From the IMG/VR virus record IMGVR_UViG_3300049728_000159, positions 62,001 to 126,000 of that record: a stretch of DNA of 64,000 bases. The stretch is one strand, 5' to 3'. Both the position numbers and the translations under genes were made by a program. The DNA comes from a virus. Position 1 is the first letter of the stretch. Every line of letters starts with the position of its first letter. The notes under the pieces were generated by a model. It was not told the DNA's origin. It worked only from the letters and a program-made list of their open reading frames with translations, and did not search any database. Shown here piece after piece: positions 8,174-14,411 of this stretch.

Positions 8174-8297
8174 CAGTGATTACGGAATCCTTTGTAGACC
8201 CCTGGTGCTGAACAGTGTCATGATTGGGTGCATTCATAGCGAAGGTTCGAATCCTTCATGGTTGAGTGTTTTGTTACAAAGGATTCCGTAATCACTG
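8174..8297. repeat. Perfect 23-bp inverted repeat enclosing a tRNA-sized segment
   Basis: 8174-8196 and 8275-8297 are exact reverse complements (23 of 23), separated by 78 nt. The loop carries GAAGG-TTCGAAT-CCTTC (8241-8257), a textbook T-stem/T-loop, but no pairing acceptor or anticodon arm could be fitted around it. The transcript would form a long RNase III-type hairpin with a T-arm-bearing loop. It may be a decayed tRNA captured between repeats. Confidence 0.7.
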
Positions 8298-8482
8298 GCA
8301 AAAATAGTTTCCCCGATCAGAGGAAACCGTAGTATTATGAAATTTGTCAAGGGAGTACTGTGAAACAGATACAGACCAATTCGATGAGACAGCATAAGCA
8401 GTGGCAGCGAAATCAGCATGCCATCGGCGGTCTGGATTCTGGAGGTAGTGCGTAATCCTACCTGGTATTTTCAGAGTTTCCA

Positions 8483-8518
8483 CCCGCCAAGCCCACAAGC
8501 TGGCGGGATTTGGTTTTT
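8483..8518 (+). terminator. Hairpin followed by T-rich run
   Basis: CCCGCCA at 8483-8489 pairs with TGGCGGG at 8501-8507 and is followed by ATTTGGTTTTT. The form fits an intrinsic terminator located just before the first clear tRNA gene. Confidence 0.5.
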
Positions 8519-8537
8519 AGGGATGGATTTTGAGAGT

Positions 8538-8614
8538 GGTCCCGTGGCGCAACTGGATAGCGCGTATGGCTACGAACCATAAGGTTGGGGGTTCAACTCC
8601 CTCCGGGATCACCA
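8538..8614 (+). tRNA. tRNA-Arg(ACG)
   Basis: Complete cloverleaf: acceptor GGTCCCG/CGGGATC, D-arm GCGC/GCGC, anticodon loop CTACGAA (anticodon ACG), T-arm with loop TTCAACT, and encoded CCA. The A34 anticodon needs deamination to inosine by host TadA to read CGU/CGC/CGA. Confidence 0.95.
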
Positions 8615-8642
8615 AAGTTTTTGCACGAGCCGAGTTCGAGTT

Positions 8643-8719
8643 CGGGCCATAGCTCAGTTGGTTAGAGCAAGGGACTCATAATCCCAAGGTCCTAGGTTCG
8701 AACCCTAGTGGCCCGACCA
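8643..8719 (+). tRNA. tRNA-Met or tRNA-Ile2 (CAT)
   Basis: Acceptor CGGGCCA/TGGCCCG (7 bp), D-arm GCTC/GAGC, anticodon loop CTCATAA, T-loop TTCGAAC, encoded CCA. C1-G72 pairs, so it is not an initiator. CAT could be elongator Met, or Ile2 if modified by TilS. A second CAT tRNA occurs at 12188. Confidence 0.92.
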
Positions 8720-8736
8720 AGTTTGAATTGATTCGC

Positions 8737-9267
8737 TCAGGCGAACAACGGCGTGATCTTTGACAATTTGTTGTAGTAGTTCAAAGCCATGAAATTGAGA
8801 GTGAGTGAATGACAGCTTGGACACAACAGTTTCACATTATCTGGTGAATTGTTATCTCCATCACCGTCAATATGATGAAGTTGCACTGGGATAAGTCCAG
8901 TTTTCGGATGAACCTCTTTCCAACCGCATTGTTCACACTTATCTCCTCTTAAAATGGCTAATGCTTTGTGCACTACTCTATAGTTGGCTCTTGTGGGATG
9001 TATCTTTCCGGAAAGCCAGTCATCTATCCACTTTTGGAATTTGATTTGAAATCCTTGATTGATGCTTCTGCGTATCTTTTCCTTCACTTCTTTACTATGA
9101 GGACTACGATTACGAACAGGTTTACCCTTCAGTTTAGCACTCACTTCTTGGTTGATTTTTAACCTAGATGCTTTGGTGGCAAAGCCTCTAGCACAGCCAA
9201 TTGAACAGAAACGACCAGAACCATAAGTACCATCGTGAAGAGTAGTGCAATTTTCGCAAGATTTCAA
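8737..9267 (-). CDS. HNH homing endonuclease
   Basis: 176 residues from a TTG at 9267, chosen because GGAGG lies 6 nt upstream and because the start then aligns with the sister gene at 12307 (MxCxxCxxxHDGxYGxGxFCS). It has an N-terminal zinc-ribbon-like pair of Cys-x2-Cys motifs, a basic middle (DNA binding), then CEQCGW...VQLHHIDGDGDNNSPDNVKLLCPSCHS, the HNH/beta-beta-alpha metal site. Such enzymes nick DNA and spread their own gene. It sits antisense between tRNA-Met and tRNA-Trp, consistent with mobility into the tRNA cluster. Confidence 0.9.
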   Translation of the reverse strand: MKSCENCTTLHDGTYGSGRFCSIGCARGFATKASRLKINQEVSAKLKGKPVRNRSPHSKEVKEKIRRSINQGFQIKFQKWIDDWLSGKIHPTRANYRVVHKALAILRGDKCEQCGWKEVHPKTGLIPVQLHHIDGDGDNNSPDNVKLLCPSCHSLTLNFMALNYYNKLSKITPLFA

Positions 9268-9307
9268 TTGGAACCTCCAGTAATGGTTCCGAAAGTCTGG
9301 ATTCAAC

Positions 9308-9382
9308 GGGAAATTAAGCTAGTTGGTAAACTGTCTGCCTCCAAATCAGAACTCAGGGGTTCGATTCCTCTATTTCCCGCCA
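9308..9382 (+). tRNA. tRNA-Trp(CCA)
   Basis: Acceptor GGGAAAT/ATTTCCC, anticodon loop CTCCAAA (CCA), T-arm AGGGG-TTCGATT-CCTCT, discriminator G and encoded CCA. The D-stem has one mismatch and the last anticodon-stem pair is C-T, so folding is slightly weak. Confidence 0.85.
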
Positions 9383-9396
9383 AAAGATTAACCGAT

Positions 9397-9570
9397 ATGC
9401 TGGGTTTTCCAGTAGAGATTCGTATGGAAGACACAATATATCGCGGGTATACGATTCATCCTTTACGAGATGGCGGCTTTCGCATCATAGCCGAGACCTA
9501 CGTGGTCCGGAACTATGTCAGAACGGAAGACAAAGCCAAGAGCGTGATTGACGGATTGTTCATCAAGTAG
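9397..9570 (+). CDS. Hypothetical protein (57 aa) within tRNA cluster
   Basis: Short protein with YRGYTIHPLRDGGFRII and EDKAKSVIDGLF. The ATG at 9424, with GAGA upstream, is an alternative start (48 aa). Its pattern of alternating strands plus a C-terminal helix is protein-like. No function recognised. Confidence 0.55.
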   Translation: MLGFPVEIRMEDTIYRGYTIHPLRDGGFRIIAETYVVRNYVRTEDKAKSVIDGLFIK

Positions 9571-9885
9571 TTTGCACCGCCTCTTAGTCTACTTTTCGTT
9601 CGTGCAATAAAGTTTCCGGGCAATGGACCTTCCAGGGGCCAGTGCGACTAGACCAGGACAGACCCATGAGGCTGGAACCTCCGTGGCGAGTCCGAACAAA
9701 GCACCGCCTTCAACGGCGGGGATCTGGTGAGAAGGTTGACCAGCATTCGCTTCGGCGAATGTAGCTTAGAAGTCATTGCCCGGTCGGGCAGTTCAGCGGA
9801 AGAATGGGTTTCCACGCCTTCTGGCTCCAACCAGGAGGTCAATGGATTCCCACCGTTCCTGCCCAACAAGTTCGGTTTCACATGT
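9571..9885 (+). other. Gap with a decayed tRNA-like segment (9786-9864)
   Basis: No ORF is supported. At 9786-9864, GGGCAG and CTGCCC could pair 79 nt apart. The stretch AGTTCAGCGGAAGAA resembles the D-arm of the tRNA-His at 9971 (AGTTCAGCGGTAGAA), but no T-loop is present. It is most simply a tRNA remnant. Confidence 0.35.
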
Positions 9886-9959
9886 TGCCTTTTCGTTCAA
9901 TGGCAGGACACTTGGCTCTGGACCAGGATATGTAGGTTCGAATCCTACAGAGGCAGCCA
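9886..9959 (+). tRNA. tRNA-Gln(CTG)
   Basis: Acceptor TGCCTTT/AGAGGCA (one G-U), D-arm GTTC/GGAC, anticodon arm CTTGG-CTCTGGA-CCAGG (CTG), T-arm GTAGG-TTCGAAT-CCTAC, discriminator G, encoded CCA. Confidence 0.93.
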
Positions 9960-9970
9960 AACAATTTCAT

Positions 9971-10046
9971 GGAGTCTGTAGTTCAGCGGTAGAACGCTGG
10001 TCTGTGGCACCAGTAGTCGAGGGTTCGAATCCCTCTAGACTCCCCA
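9971..10046 (+). tRNA. tRNA-His(GTG)
   Basis: Encoded G(-1) opposite C73, acceptor GAGTCTG/TAGACTC, D-arm GTTC/GAAC, anticodon arm CTGGT-CTGTGGC-ACCAG (GTG), T-arm GAGGG-TTCGAAT-CCCTC, encoded CCA. The extra 5' G is the identity element for HisRS. Confidence 0.95.
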
Positions 10047-10092
10047 AATTCAGCAGTACCCGATCTCATAAATCGGAGTAGAGGGTAAGGTC

Positions 10093-10287
10093 ATGCAGCA
10101 CATCTTGAGAGTACCGAATACATCGAACTATGTCATCTCAGACGATGCTGCGATCACCCGCACTTTGAGGTTTGGATATCGCTACGAGGCAACCAGATTT
10201 GAGGATTATGAGGTTGCCTTCGGTGTTGCTGACGAAGTGATGAGCAGCAAGAAGGTTCAGATCGAGATTGAGGAAGTTGCAGTATAA
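10093..10287 (+). CDS. Hypothetical protein (64 aa) within tRNA cluster
   Basis: 64 residues (MQHILRVPNTSNYVISDD...), soluble, with an acidic beta-rich C-terminus (VQIEIEEVAV). GGTAAGG lies upstream of the ATG. It lies between tRNA-His and tRNA-Asn. No recognised family. Confidence 0.6.
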   Translation: MQHILRVPNTSNYVISDDAAITRTLRFGYRYEATRFEDYEVAFGVADEVMSSKKVQIEIEEVAV

Positions 10288-10294
10288 CAAGTGT

Positions 10295-10369
10295 TCCTGG
10301 GTAGCTCAACGGCAGAGCGTTCGGCTGTTAACCGAATGGTTGTGGGTTCGAATCCCTCCTCAGGAGCCA
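10295..10369 (+). tRNA. tRNA-Asn(GTT)
   Basis: Acceptor TCCTGGG/CTCAGGA, D-arm GCTC/GAGC, anticodon arm TTCGG-CTGTTAA-CCGAA (GTT), T-loop TTCGAAT with one T-T mismatch in the stem, discriminator G, encoded CCA. Confidence 0.92.
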
Positions 10370-10375
10370 AAGATT

Positions 10376-10437
10376 CGGGTGTGATCATTCCGCCCAACAA
10401 GCAGCCGGTGGTCGTTGGTCCGAATCCAACCCACCCG
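10376..10437 (+). pseudogene. Degenerate tRNA-like sequence, D-arm region shortened
   Basis: CGGGTG and CACCCG pair at the ends and GTTGG-TCCGAAT-CCAAC forms a T-arm at the correct distance from the 3' strand. Only 31 nt separate acceptor and T-stem (about 41 expected), the T-loop has TCC for TTC, and no CCA is encoded. A decayed or D-arm-lacking tRNA. Confidence 0.4.
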
Positions 10438-10522
10438 TTTAGACAGAGCAAGTGACCATGCCCTAAGAGTCCCAGGATTCCTTTTCTAGAGGGGAATCAA
10501 GGTCGGCGGAACGGTCCATTCG

Positions 10523-10580
10523 CTTGGTGGTAGCTCAGCCTGGATAGAGCACCGGCGTTGAATTTGTAAGTTTCCGGTCG
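10523..10580 (+). pseudogene. 5' half of a tRNA, interrupted in the anticodon arm
   Basis: GGTGGTAGCTCAGCCTGGAT followed by AGAGCACCGG is a typical tRNA 5' half with D-arm. The anticodon stem ACCGG closes with CCGGT only after an 18-nt loop, and no T-arm follows. It lies about 180 nt before a tRNA-targeting-type homing nuclease gene. Confidence 0.45.
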
Positions 10581-10664
10581 TTTCATAGTGGCAAGACACA
10601 CTCTCTTTCGCGAGGAGTGTATGGAGGGATGGCCCACCTCCCCGGAGAGCCTTTTTGTAGATGT

Positions 10665-10740
10665 GCGAGCGTAACTCAGTTGGTAGAGTAACCGGCTCTT
10701 AACCGGGACGTCGGGGGTTCGATCCCCTCCGCTCGCACCA
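10665..10740 (+). tRNA. tRNA-Lys(CTT)
   Basis: Acceptor GCGAGCG/CGCTCGC, D-arm ACTC/GAGT, anticodon loop CTCTTAA (CTT), T-arm GGGGG-TTCGATC-CCCTC, encoded CCA. Confidence 0.93.
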
Positions 10741-10762
10741 AAGTTTTGAGTATTGATGAGAT

Positions 10763-11170
10763 ATGCTAGCAAGCACTCATCAAAAGGGTGAGATCGGAAA
10801 GCTGAAAGTCATGCTCCGAGCCACCGAGTTGGGATGGATTGTGAGCGTTCCTTCTGTAGACGCCAGGTACGACTTGGTGGTCGACAACGGAAAGGAACTT
10901 CTCAGGGTTCAAGTGAAGTATTGCAGCTGTAGCTTGACGAAGGATTCTGTTGAAGTGGGTCTATCGGCTGAATGCCGAAATAGCGGATACAAGAAGAAGT
11001 ACACGTCTGAAGAGATTGATGTGGTAGTTGCTTACTTGCCCGCTACAGAAAAGTGCTACTGGTTACCGATCCAACAATTTCAAGGAGGCGGAACTGTGAC
11101 ACTTAGATTTACTCCGACGAAGAATATGCAGGTGAAGAATGTTCATCTTGCAAAGGACTTCGAGTGGTGA
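10763..11170 (+). CDS. PD-(D/E)XK homing endonuclease, I-Ssp6803I-like
   Basis: 135 residues. KGEIGKLKVMLRATELGW is followed by SVDARYDLVVDNGKELLRVQVKY, the active-site pattern D...(x)..Q-x-K of the I-Ssp6803I family (PF11645-type). The founding member lives in a group I intron of a cyanobacterial tRNA-fMet gene and cleaves tRNA genes. The C-terminal part (EEIDVVVAYLP...CYWLPI) also fits. Here it is free-standing between tRNA-Lys and small ORFs. No group I intron core was recognised around it. Its target is probably a tRNA gene of this cluster (inference). Confidence 0.82.
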   Translation: MLASTHQKGEIGKLKVMLRATELGWIVSVPSVDARYDLVVDNGKELLRVQVKYCSCSLTKDSVEVGLSAECRNSGYKKKYTSEEIDVVVAYLPATEKCYWLPIQQFQGGGTVTLRFTPTKNMQVKNVHLAKDFEW

Positions 11171-11387
11171 AAGTTTAGTCTAGGGTAGTCTCCGGTGGTC
11201 GGAACAGTCCTGATCGGAGAGGCGCGTCTATCCTGGGAAGAGGCACGTGGTGGATTGTCAACCGGCACCTGGCCTCGATCAAATGTCGCTCTTTTGAGCG
11301 TGGGTTGAAACGTATCGACAACCGTCCGTCTCTCTCTCGCAGCAGGTAAAAGTTCGCTGGAGAAGCGAAACGCAGTATCAGAATGGC

Positions 11388-11561
11388 ATGAACCCTGATG
11401 AGATTTCCGCTCTGGTGCATCTTGCCTTTCTGTTCGGATGTTTAGTGGGGATGTTTGTCAGTCTGGCTGTAGTTGGTGTCGTGGCGTTGATTCAACTCGA
11501 AGGGTGCTTCTCCAGGATGGAAAAGACACTGAAAGGTCCTCATGAAGTCCCGCATGCGTAG
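11388..11561 (+). CDS. Small single-span membrane protein (57 aa)
   Basis: A 57-residue ORF with one strong hydrophobic helix (LVHLAFLFGCLVGMF...VVGVVALIQL, about residues 9-36) and a basic/acidic cytoplasmic tail. Its 3' end overlaps the start of the next gene. Possibly a holin/spanin accessory or a membrane regulator; nothing decisive. The 11171-11387 stretch before it shows no gene. Confidence 0.5.
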   Translation: MNPDEISALVHLAFLFGCLVGMFVSLAVVGVVALIQLEGCFSRMEKTLKGPHEVPHA

Positions 11562-11817
11562 GATCGTAGTTCGAGGAGTGACGTTCCTCTTCAAGATTGG
11601 CAAGGCCGACTTGTTCGTGAGATTTCCGGATGGTCGGATGCATCACAAGGATTTGAGTGAGTTGATGGGTTTGTCACAAGACAACATCGACCGGGGTCGC
11701 TGGAAGAAGACGAGCGACGGAGAAGTCCATCCGGAAGATGTTGCAAGGTTCATCTGTCAAGAACTGCAGGTAAGTCTCCCAGGTGGGGAGGTCCCTCGTT
11801 CGTGGTATGACGGATAG
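11542..11817 (+). CDS. Hypothetical basic protein (91 aa)
   Basis: 91 residues (87 if started at the ATG at 11554), with VRFPDGRMHHKDLSELMGLSQDNIDRGRW and a C-terminal SLPGGEVPRSWYDG. It may contain a small helix-turn-helix-like segment (DLSELMGLSQDNIDRGRW), which would suggest DNA binding, but this is weak. Confidence 0.6.
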   Translation: MKSRMRRIVVRGVTFLFKIGKADLFVRFPDGRMHHKDLSELMGLSQDNIDRGRWKKTSDGEVHPEDVARFICQELQVSLPGGEVPRSWYDG

Positions 11818-11820
11818 TAT

Positions 11821-12033
11821 TTGAACTTCAACGGTCTTTGGTTCCGCTGCTACGAGGAGAAGTCGAGTTACTCGTCTTCTTACACTTGGACTCAGTTTGT
11901 CATCGAGCAGCGCAAGAAGGATTGGAAGGTCGGGCGGAAGCTCGAGAGTTGCAACAGCAAGGAAGTTGAGTACATCAAGGCCGAATATGCAGGACGACAG
12001 GAAGTTTCAGGAACTGCTCGCATGGCTGGATAA
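11821..12033 (+). CDS. Hypothetical protein (70 aa), TTG start
   Basis: Aromatic and charged protein (FNGLWFRCYEEKSSYSSSYTW...IEQRKKDWKVGRKLE). The TTG start at 11821 is inferred from the position just after the upstream stop. It overlaps the 5' end of the next ORF in another frame. Confidence 0.45.
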   Translation: MNFNGLWFRCYEEKSSYSSSYTWTQFVIEQRKKDWKVGRKLESCNSKEVEYIKAEYAGRQEVSGTARMAG

Positions 12034-12151
12034 GGCCTCGATTCACTGTCCTTCATGCAACTCAACAGAGGTCACGACGTGTAACAACGAGTGGCCTCTC
12101 AAGCAGAAGTGTTTGGAATGCCACCAGGAGAAACTTGATGAACGGAAATGA
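11987..12151 (+). CDS. Small zinc-ribbon protein (54 aa)
   Basis: 54 residues with HCPSC (about 19-23) and KCLEC (about 42-46), a two-knuckle Cys4 zinc ribbon, preceded by a helix (FQELLAWLDKA). Such ribbons bind nucleic acid or partner proteins. It ends just upstream of the duplicated tRNA-Met 5' end. Confidence 0.6.
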   Translation: MQDDRKFQELLAWLDKASIHCPSCNSTEVTTCNNEWPLKQKCLECHQEKLDERK

Positions 12152-12152
12152 C

Positions 12153-12200
12153 GAAGAATAAATCGCAGTGTAGTTCGAAGAATAAATCGCAGTGTAGTTC
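12153..12200. repeat. Tandem 24-bp duplication of a tRNA 5' end
   Basis: Two perfect 24-nt copies (12153-12176 and 12177-12200). The unit includes the first 13 nt of the following tRNA (CGCAGTGTAGTTC) plus 11 nt of upstream sequence. The first copy is an abortive tRNA start. Likely slippage or repair of a cut at this tRNA. Confidence 0.9.
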
Positions 12201-12265
12201 AGCCTGGTGAGAACGCTTTCCTCATAAGAAAGATGTCGGGGGTTCAAATCCCTTCACTGCGACCA
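12188..12265 (+). tRNA. tRNA-Met or tRNA-Ile2 (CAT), second copy
   Basis: Acceptor CGCAGTG/CACTGCG, D-arm GTTC/GAAC, anticodon arm CTTTC-CTCATAA-GAAAG (CAT), T-arm GGGGG-TTCAAAT-CCCTT, encoded CCA. Its body differs from the CAT tRNA at 8643, so one may be Met and the other Ile2. Confidence 0.93.
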
Positions 12266-12306
12266 ATTTGAACTAGGGGATTCTTTAGTATAAGGAGTCC
12301 CTTAGA

Positions 12307-12933
12307 ATGATCTGCAAGAAGTGTGGTAAGGAACATGATGGCTCATACGGAGAAGGAAATTTCTGCTCTTCCAAATGTAGTCATTCAAGGACCTGGACTC
12401 CGGAGGTAAATCGGAGCAGGAGTGAGAAGAGCAGGAAGGCGTACTCCGAACATCATGAAAAGTACGTCACCTTTCGAGAAAATTCTCAGTCAGCAGAGGC
12501 GATAAAGAAACGGGCTGCCAAGATACTCGCCAGATCAGCTGCTACTCCCTTTGAAGATCTAGGGTATGGCAGTAAGAAGGAAAGGGTTGTAAGGGAACAA
12601 GGAGGAAAGTGCTTAATCTGTGGGATTGACGAGTGGAATGGAAAACCCATATCTCTTCGGCTAGATCACATAGATGGTGTGCGATCCAACAATTCTCGCA
12701 GTAACTTCAGAGGTATTTGTCCCAATTGTGACAGTCAGTTGCCCACCTATTGCGGAAACAAAGTGGGTAGAAGTAGCGAAGGAAGAATTTCAGATGAACA
12801 GTTGCTTGAAGCTCTAAGAACGTCTGAAACTGTTTCTCAAGCATTAAGAAAAGTCGGATTGAGTGATTCTTCAGGAAGCAGGTACTTGACCAGATGTGTG
12901 AGAATTTTAGACTCTATCAAGTCGGCAGCCTGA
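12307..12933 (+). CDS. HNH homing endonuclease
   Basis: 208 residues. The N-terminal CKKCGKEHDGSYGEGNFCSSKC zinc module matches the HNH gene at 8737. A basic helical linker is followed by GGKCLICGIDEW...LRLDHIDGVRSNNSRSNFRGICPNCDSQ, the HNH metal site with a treble-clef Cys pair. The C-terminal helices (SDEQLLEALRTSETVSQALRKVGLS) look like a helix-turn-helix that sets DNA specificity. RBS AAGGAG. It follows tRNA-Met(CAT). Confidence 0.9.
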   Translation: MICKKCGKEHDGSYGEGNFCSSKCSHSRTWTPEVNRSRSEKSRKAYSEHHEKYVTFRENSQSAEAIKKRAAKILARSAATPFEDLGYGSKKERVVREQGGKCLICGIDEWNGKPISLRLDHIDGVRSNNSRSNFRGICPNCDSQLPTYCGNKVGRSSEGRISDEQLLEALRTSETVSQALRKVGLSDSSGSRYLTRCVRILDSIKSAA

Positions 12934-12993
12934 ACTTGGGGGTGAAGTCATTCCGGACCGATCCTCCACCATTTTTCAAGAAAGGAAACCACC

Positions 12994-13524
12994 ATGTTGT
13001 CCGCAACCAACACTCTCATCAAGTCGACTCCGGTTCTCGTACTGAATGCCAGTTACGAGCCGCTGCGCTATGCGAGTGCTCAGCGGGCACTGTGCATGGT
13101 AATCAAGGGAGTTGCCAAGTCTGAGGAAGAGTATGACCTCTTGGTTCGTCCAGGATTCTTTCTTCCTTGCGTAGTCAGGCTGGTGAAGTACCGGAAGGTG
13201 CCACACCGTCAGCAGGAGTTGAGCAGACGGAACATCTACCTTCGCGACGGTTACACCTGCCAGTACTGCGGTGTTCAGTTCTCAGCAAAGAATCTCACCT
13301 GGGACCACGTTGTACCGAAGTCCAAGGGTGGAAGGAACTGCTGGGAGAACCTGGTCACGGCTTGTCAGGCTTGCAACCAGAAGAAGGGCGACAGGGATCT
13401 GAGCGATATCAAGGACATGAAACTGATTCGCTACCCTCGTCCATTGACCATTCACACCAACCGGAACCTGATTCGTTCTATGGGTGCCGGCATGGAAAAG
13501 TGGAAGAAGTACCTGTTCTATTGA
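12994..13524 (+). CDS. HNH endonuclease family protein
   Basis: 176 residues. The opening VLVLNASYEPLRYASAQRALCMVI, then RRNIYLRDGYTCQYCG, LTWDHVVPKSKGGRNCWENLVTACQACNQKKGDR. This is the widespread HNH_5-type family of phages and bacteria, different from the NUMOD/HNH mobile genes nearby. The metal site (DH...N...H/CxxC) is intact. Role unknown; such proteins may nick host DNA or be mobile. RBS AAAGGAAACCACC before the ATG. Confidence 0.88.
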   Translation: MLSATNTLIKSTPVLVLNASYEPLRYASAQRALCMVIKGVAKSEEEYDLLVRPGFFLPCVVRLVKYRKVPHRQQELSRRNIYLRDGYTCQYCGVQFSAKNLTWDHVVPKSKGGRNCWENLVTACQACNQKKGDRDLSDIKDMKLIRYPRPLTIHTNRNLIRSMGAGMEKWKKYLFY

Positions 13525-13836
13525 GATGACCGATGTTGGCCGAGTCGGAGGTAGATATCGTCTGTGCACGAGGCGATTCGGCCCCAAGTTTAGAGGTTCA
13601 GGAGAGTTGTTCAGGTAGAGGTTCAGACAGAGGATGAGGCTATTCGCGCATCGAGCACTCCGTGCTCATGTAATCCGGATCGTCTAGTTCGGTAAACCTA
13701 GTTCAACGCTCCTGATCAATCGAGGAACCGGATCAGCTAACAACCTGCCGGAATCCCTGATCCGGTTCTAAGATCAGTTTTGAGAGAGGAGTGTCACAAT
13801 GCGAAAACCTTCAGACGAGCCTGGCAAACGCACTGT
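13525..13836 (+). other. Gap before tRNA-Lys with hairpin (13727-13766)
   Basis: No ORF longer than about 20 codons is supported here except the tiny frame at 13799. ACCGGATCAG (13727-13736) and CTGATCCGGT (13757-13766) form a perfect 10-bp stem with a 20-nt loop. It is without a clear U-run, so a processing or stability element is as likely as a terminator. Confidence 0.5.
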
Positions 13837-13846
13837 GCGCTCGTAG
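13799..13846 (+). CDS. Possible 15-aa leader peptide ending inside tRNA-Lys
   Basis: The ATG at 13799 has GAGAGGAG about 8 nt upstream. The 15-codon frame ends at TAG formed by nucleotides 8-10 of the tRNA-Lys(TTT) gene. Two longer ORFs end in the same way at the next two tRNA genes. Supported only by the ribosome-binding site and that pattern. Confidence 0.35.
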   Translation: MRKPSDEPGKRTVRS

Positions 13847-13912
13847 CTCAATGGTCAGAGCATCTGGCTTTTAACCAGTTGGTTGGGGGTTCGAGTCCCT
13901 TCGGGCGCACCA
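13837..13912 (+). tRNA. tRNA-Lys(TTT)
   Basis: Acceptor GCGCTCG/CGGGCGC, D-arm GCTC/GAGC, anticodon arm TCTGG-CTTTTAA-CCAGT (TTT), T-loop TTCGAGT, encoded CCA. Together with the CTT tRNA at 10665 both Lys codons are covered. Confidence 0.94.
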
Positions 13913-13920
13913 TAACATCC

Positions 13921-14091
13921 ATGGAACTGAAACAATCCAATGCGGGAGATATCACGTTGGAGATGCTCCAAAGAGCATTTGCTGAGAGCCTTATACCCGC
14001 ACCAACGGGTCCGGTGTACATCTGGTGCAAGCCGAACGAAGTGTATCAGATGAGAGAGTACCTGAAAGAGAAGTTAGGCATGACCGTGTAG
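13921..14091 (+). CDS. Hypothetical protein (56 aa) whose stop codon lies in tRNA-Arg
   Basis: 56 residues (MELKQSNAGDITLEMLQRAF...IPAPTGPVYIWCKPNEVYQMREYLKEKLG), helical, soluble. The frame looks genuine by composition. It starts 9 nt after tRNA-Lys and its TAG stop is nucleotides 8-10 of tRNA-Arg(CCT), so 10 nt are shared. Confidence 0.6.
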   Translation: MELKQSNAGDITLEMLQRAFAESLIPAPTGPVYIWCKPNEVYQMREYLKEKLGMTV

Positions 14092-14158
14092 CTCAGTTGG
14101 ATAGAGCGGTGGTTTCCTAAACCGCAGGTCGGGGGTTCAATCCCCTCCACGGTCACCA
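14082..14158 (+). tRNA. tRNA-Arg(CCT)
   Basis: Acceptor GACCGTG/CACGGTC, D-arm GCTC/GAGC, anticodon arm GTGGT-TTCCTAA-ACCGC (CCT), T-arm GGGGG-TTCAATC-CCCTC, encoded CCA. Reads the rare AGG codon. Its first 10 nt overlap the upstream ORF. Confidence 0.94.
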
Positions 14159-14171
14159 AGTTTGGTGAGAC

Positions 14172-14411
14172 ATGCTATTTCCTTGTCCTTGTTGCGGTAA
14201 TCACACTCTCGAAGACGTGCGTCATGTGTATGAAATCTGTCCAGTGTGCTACTGGGAAGATGAATGTCTCGAGAATGAGGACACTCCCAGTGATTGCAAT
14301 CACATGACACTGCGAGAGGGTAGGATAAATTACAAGAGCATCGGGTCTTGTGATCGGAATCTAAGGCAGTATTGCCGCGATCCATTACCTGAAGAAGTCG
14401 TGGCCTCGTAG
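14172..14411 (+). CDS. CPCC cysteine-rich zinc protein
   Basis: 79 residues with FPCPCCGNHTLED, YEICPVCYWEDE and NHMTLREGRINYK, the Cys_rich_CPCC pattern (PF14206-type): two Cys pairs and an acidic WED box, expected to bind one zinc. The function of the family is unknown. RBS GGTGAGAC. The stop TAG is nucleotides 8-10 of tRNA-Arg(TCT), so the last codons are shared with the tRNA. Confidence 0.85.
   Translation: MLFPCPCCGNHTLEDVRHVYEICPVCYWEDECLENEDTPSDCNHMTLREGRINYKSIGSCDRNLRQYCRDPLPEEVVAS

Noticed and set aside
9776-10081. Plus-strand ORF through tRNA-Gln and tRNA-His
   Set aside because: Reads through two complete tRNA genes; composition (SNPTEAAKQF, SNPSRLPKF) is tRNA-derived.
10257-10451. 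Minus-strand ORF with EEGFEPTTIRLTAERSAVELP
   Set aside because: Antisense of tRNA-Asn and the neighbouring tRNA-like sequence; not protein-coding.
10523-10740. Possible group I intron in a tRNA, suggested by the split anticodon arm and the I-Ssp6803I-like gene
   Set aside because: The loop is only 18 nt and no P3-P8 core or matching 3' tRNA half with T-arm was found; downstream tRNA-Lys is complete by itself.
10497-10772. Minus-strand ORF with GGDRTPDVPVKSRLLYQLSY
   Set aside because: It is the antisense of tRNA-Lys and the tRNA half. This peptide type is a well-known artefact of tRNA complement translation.
13848-14030. Minus-strand ORF ending VRPKGLEPPTNWLKARCSDH
   Set aside because: Antisense of tRNA-Lys(TTT); it overlaps a better plus-strand ORF.
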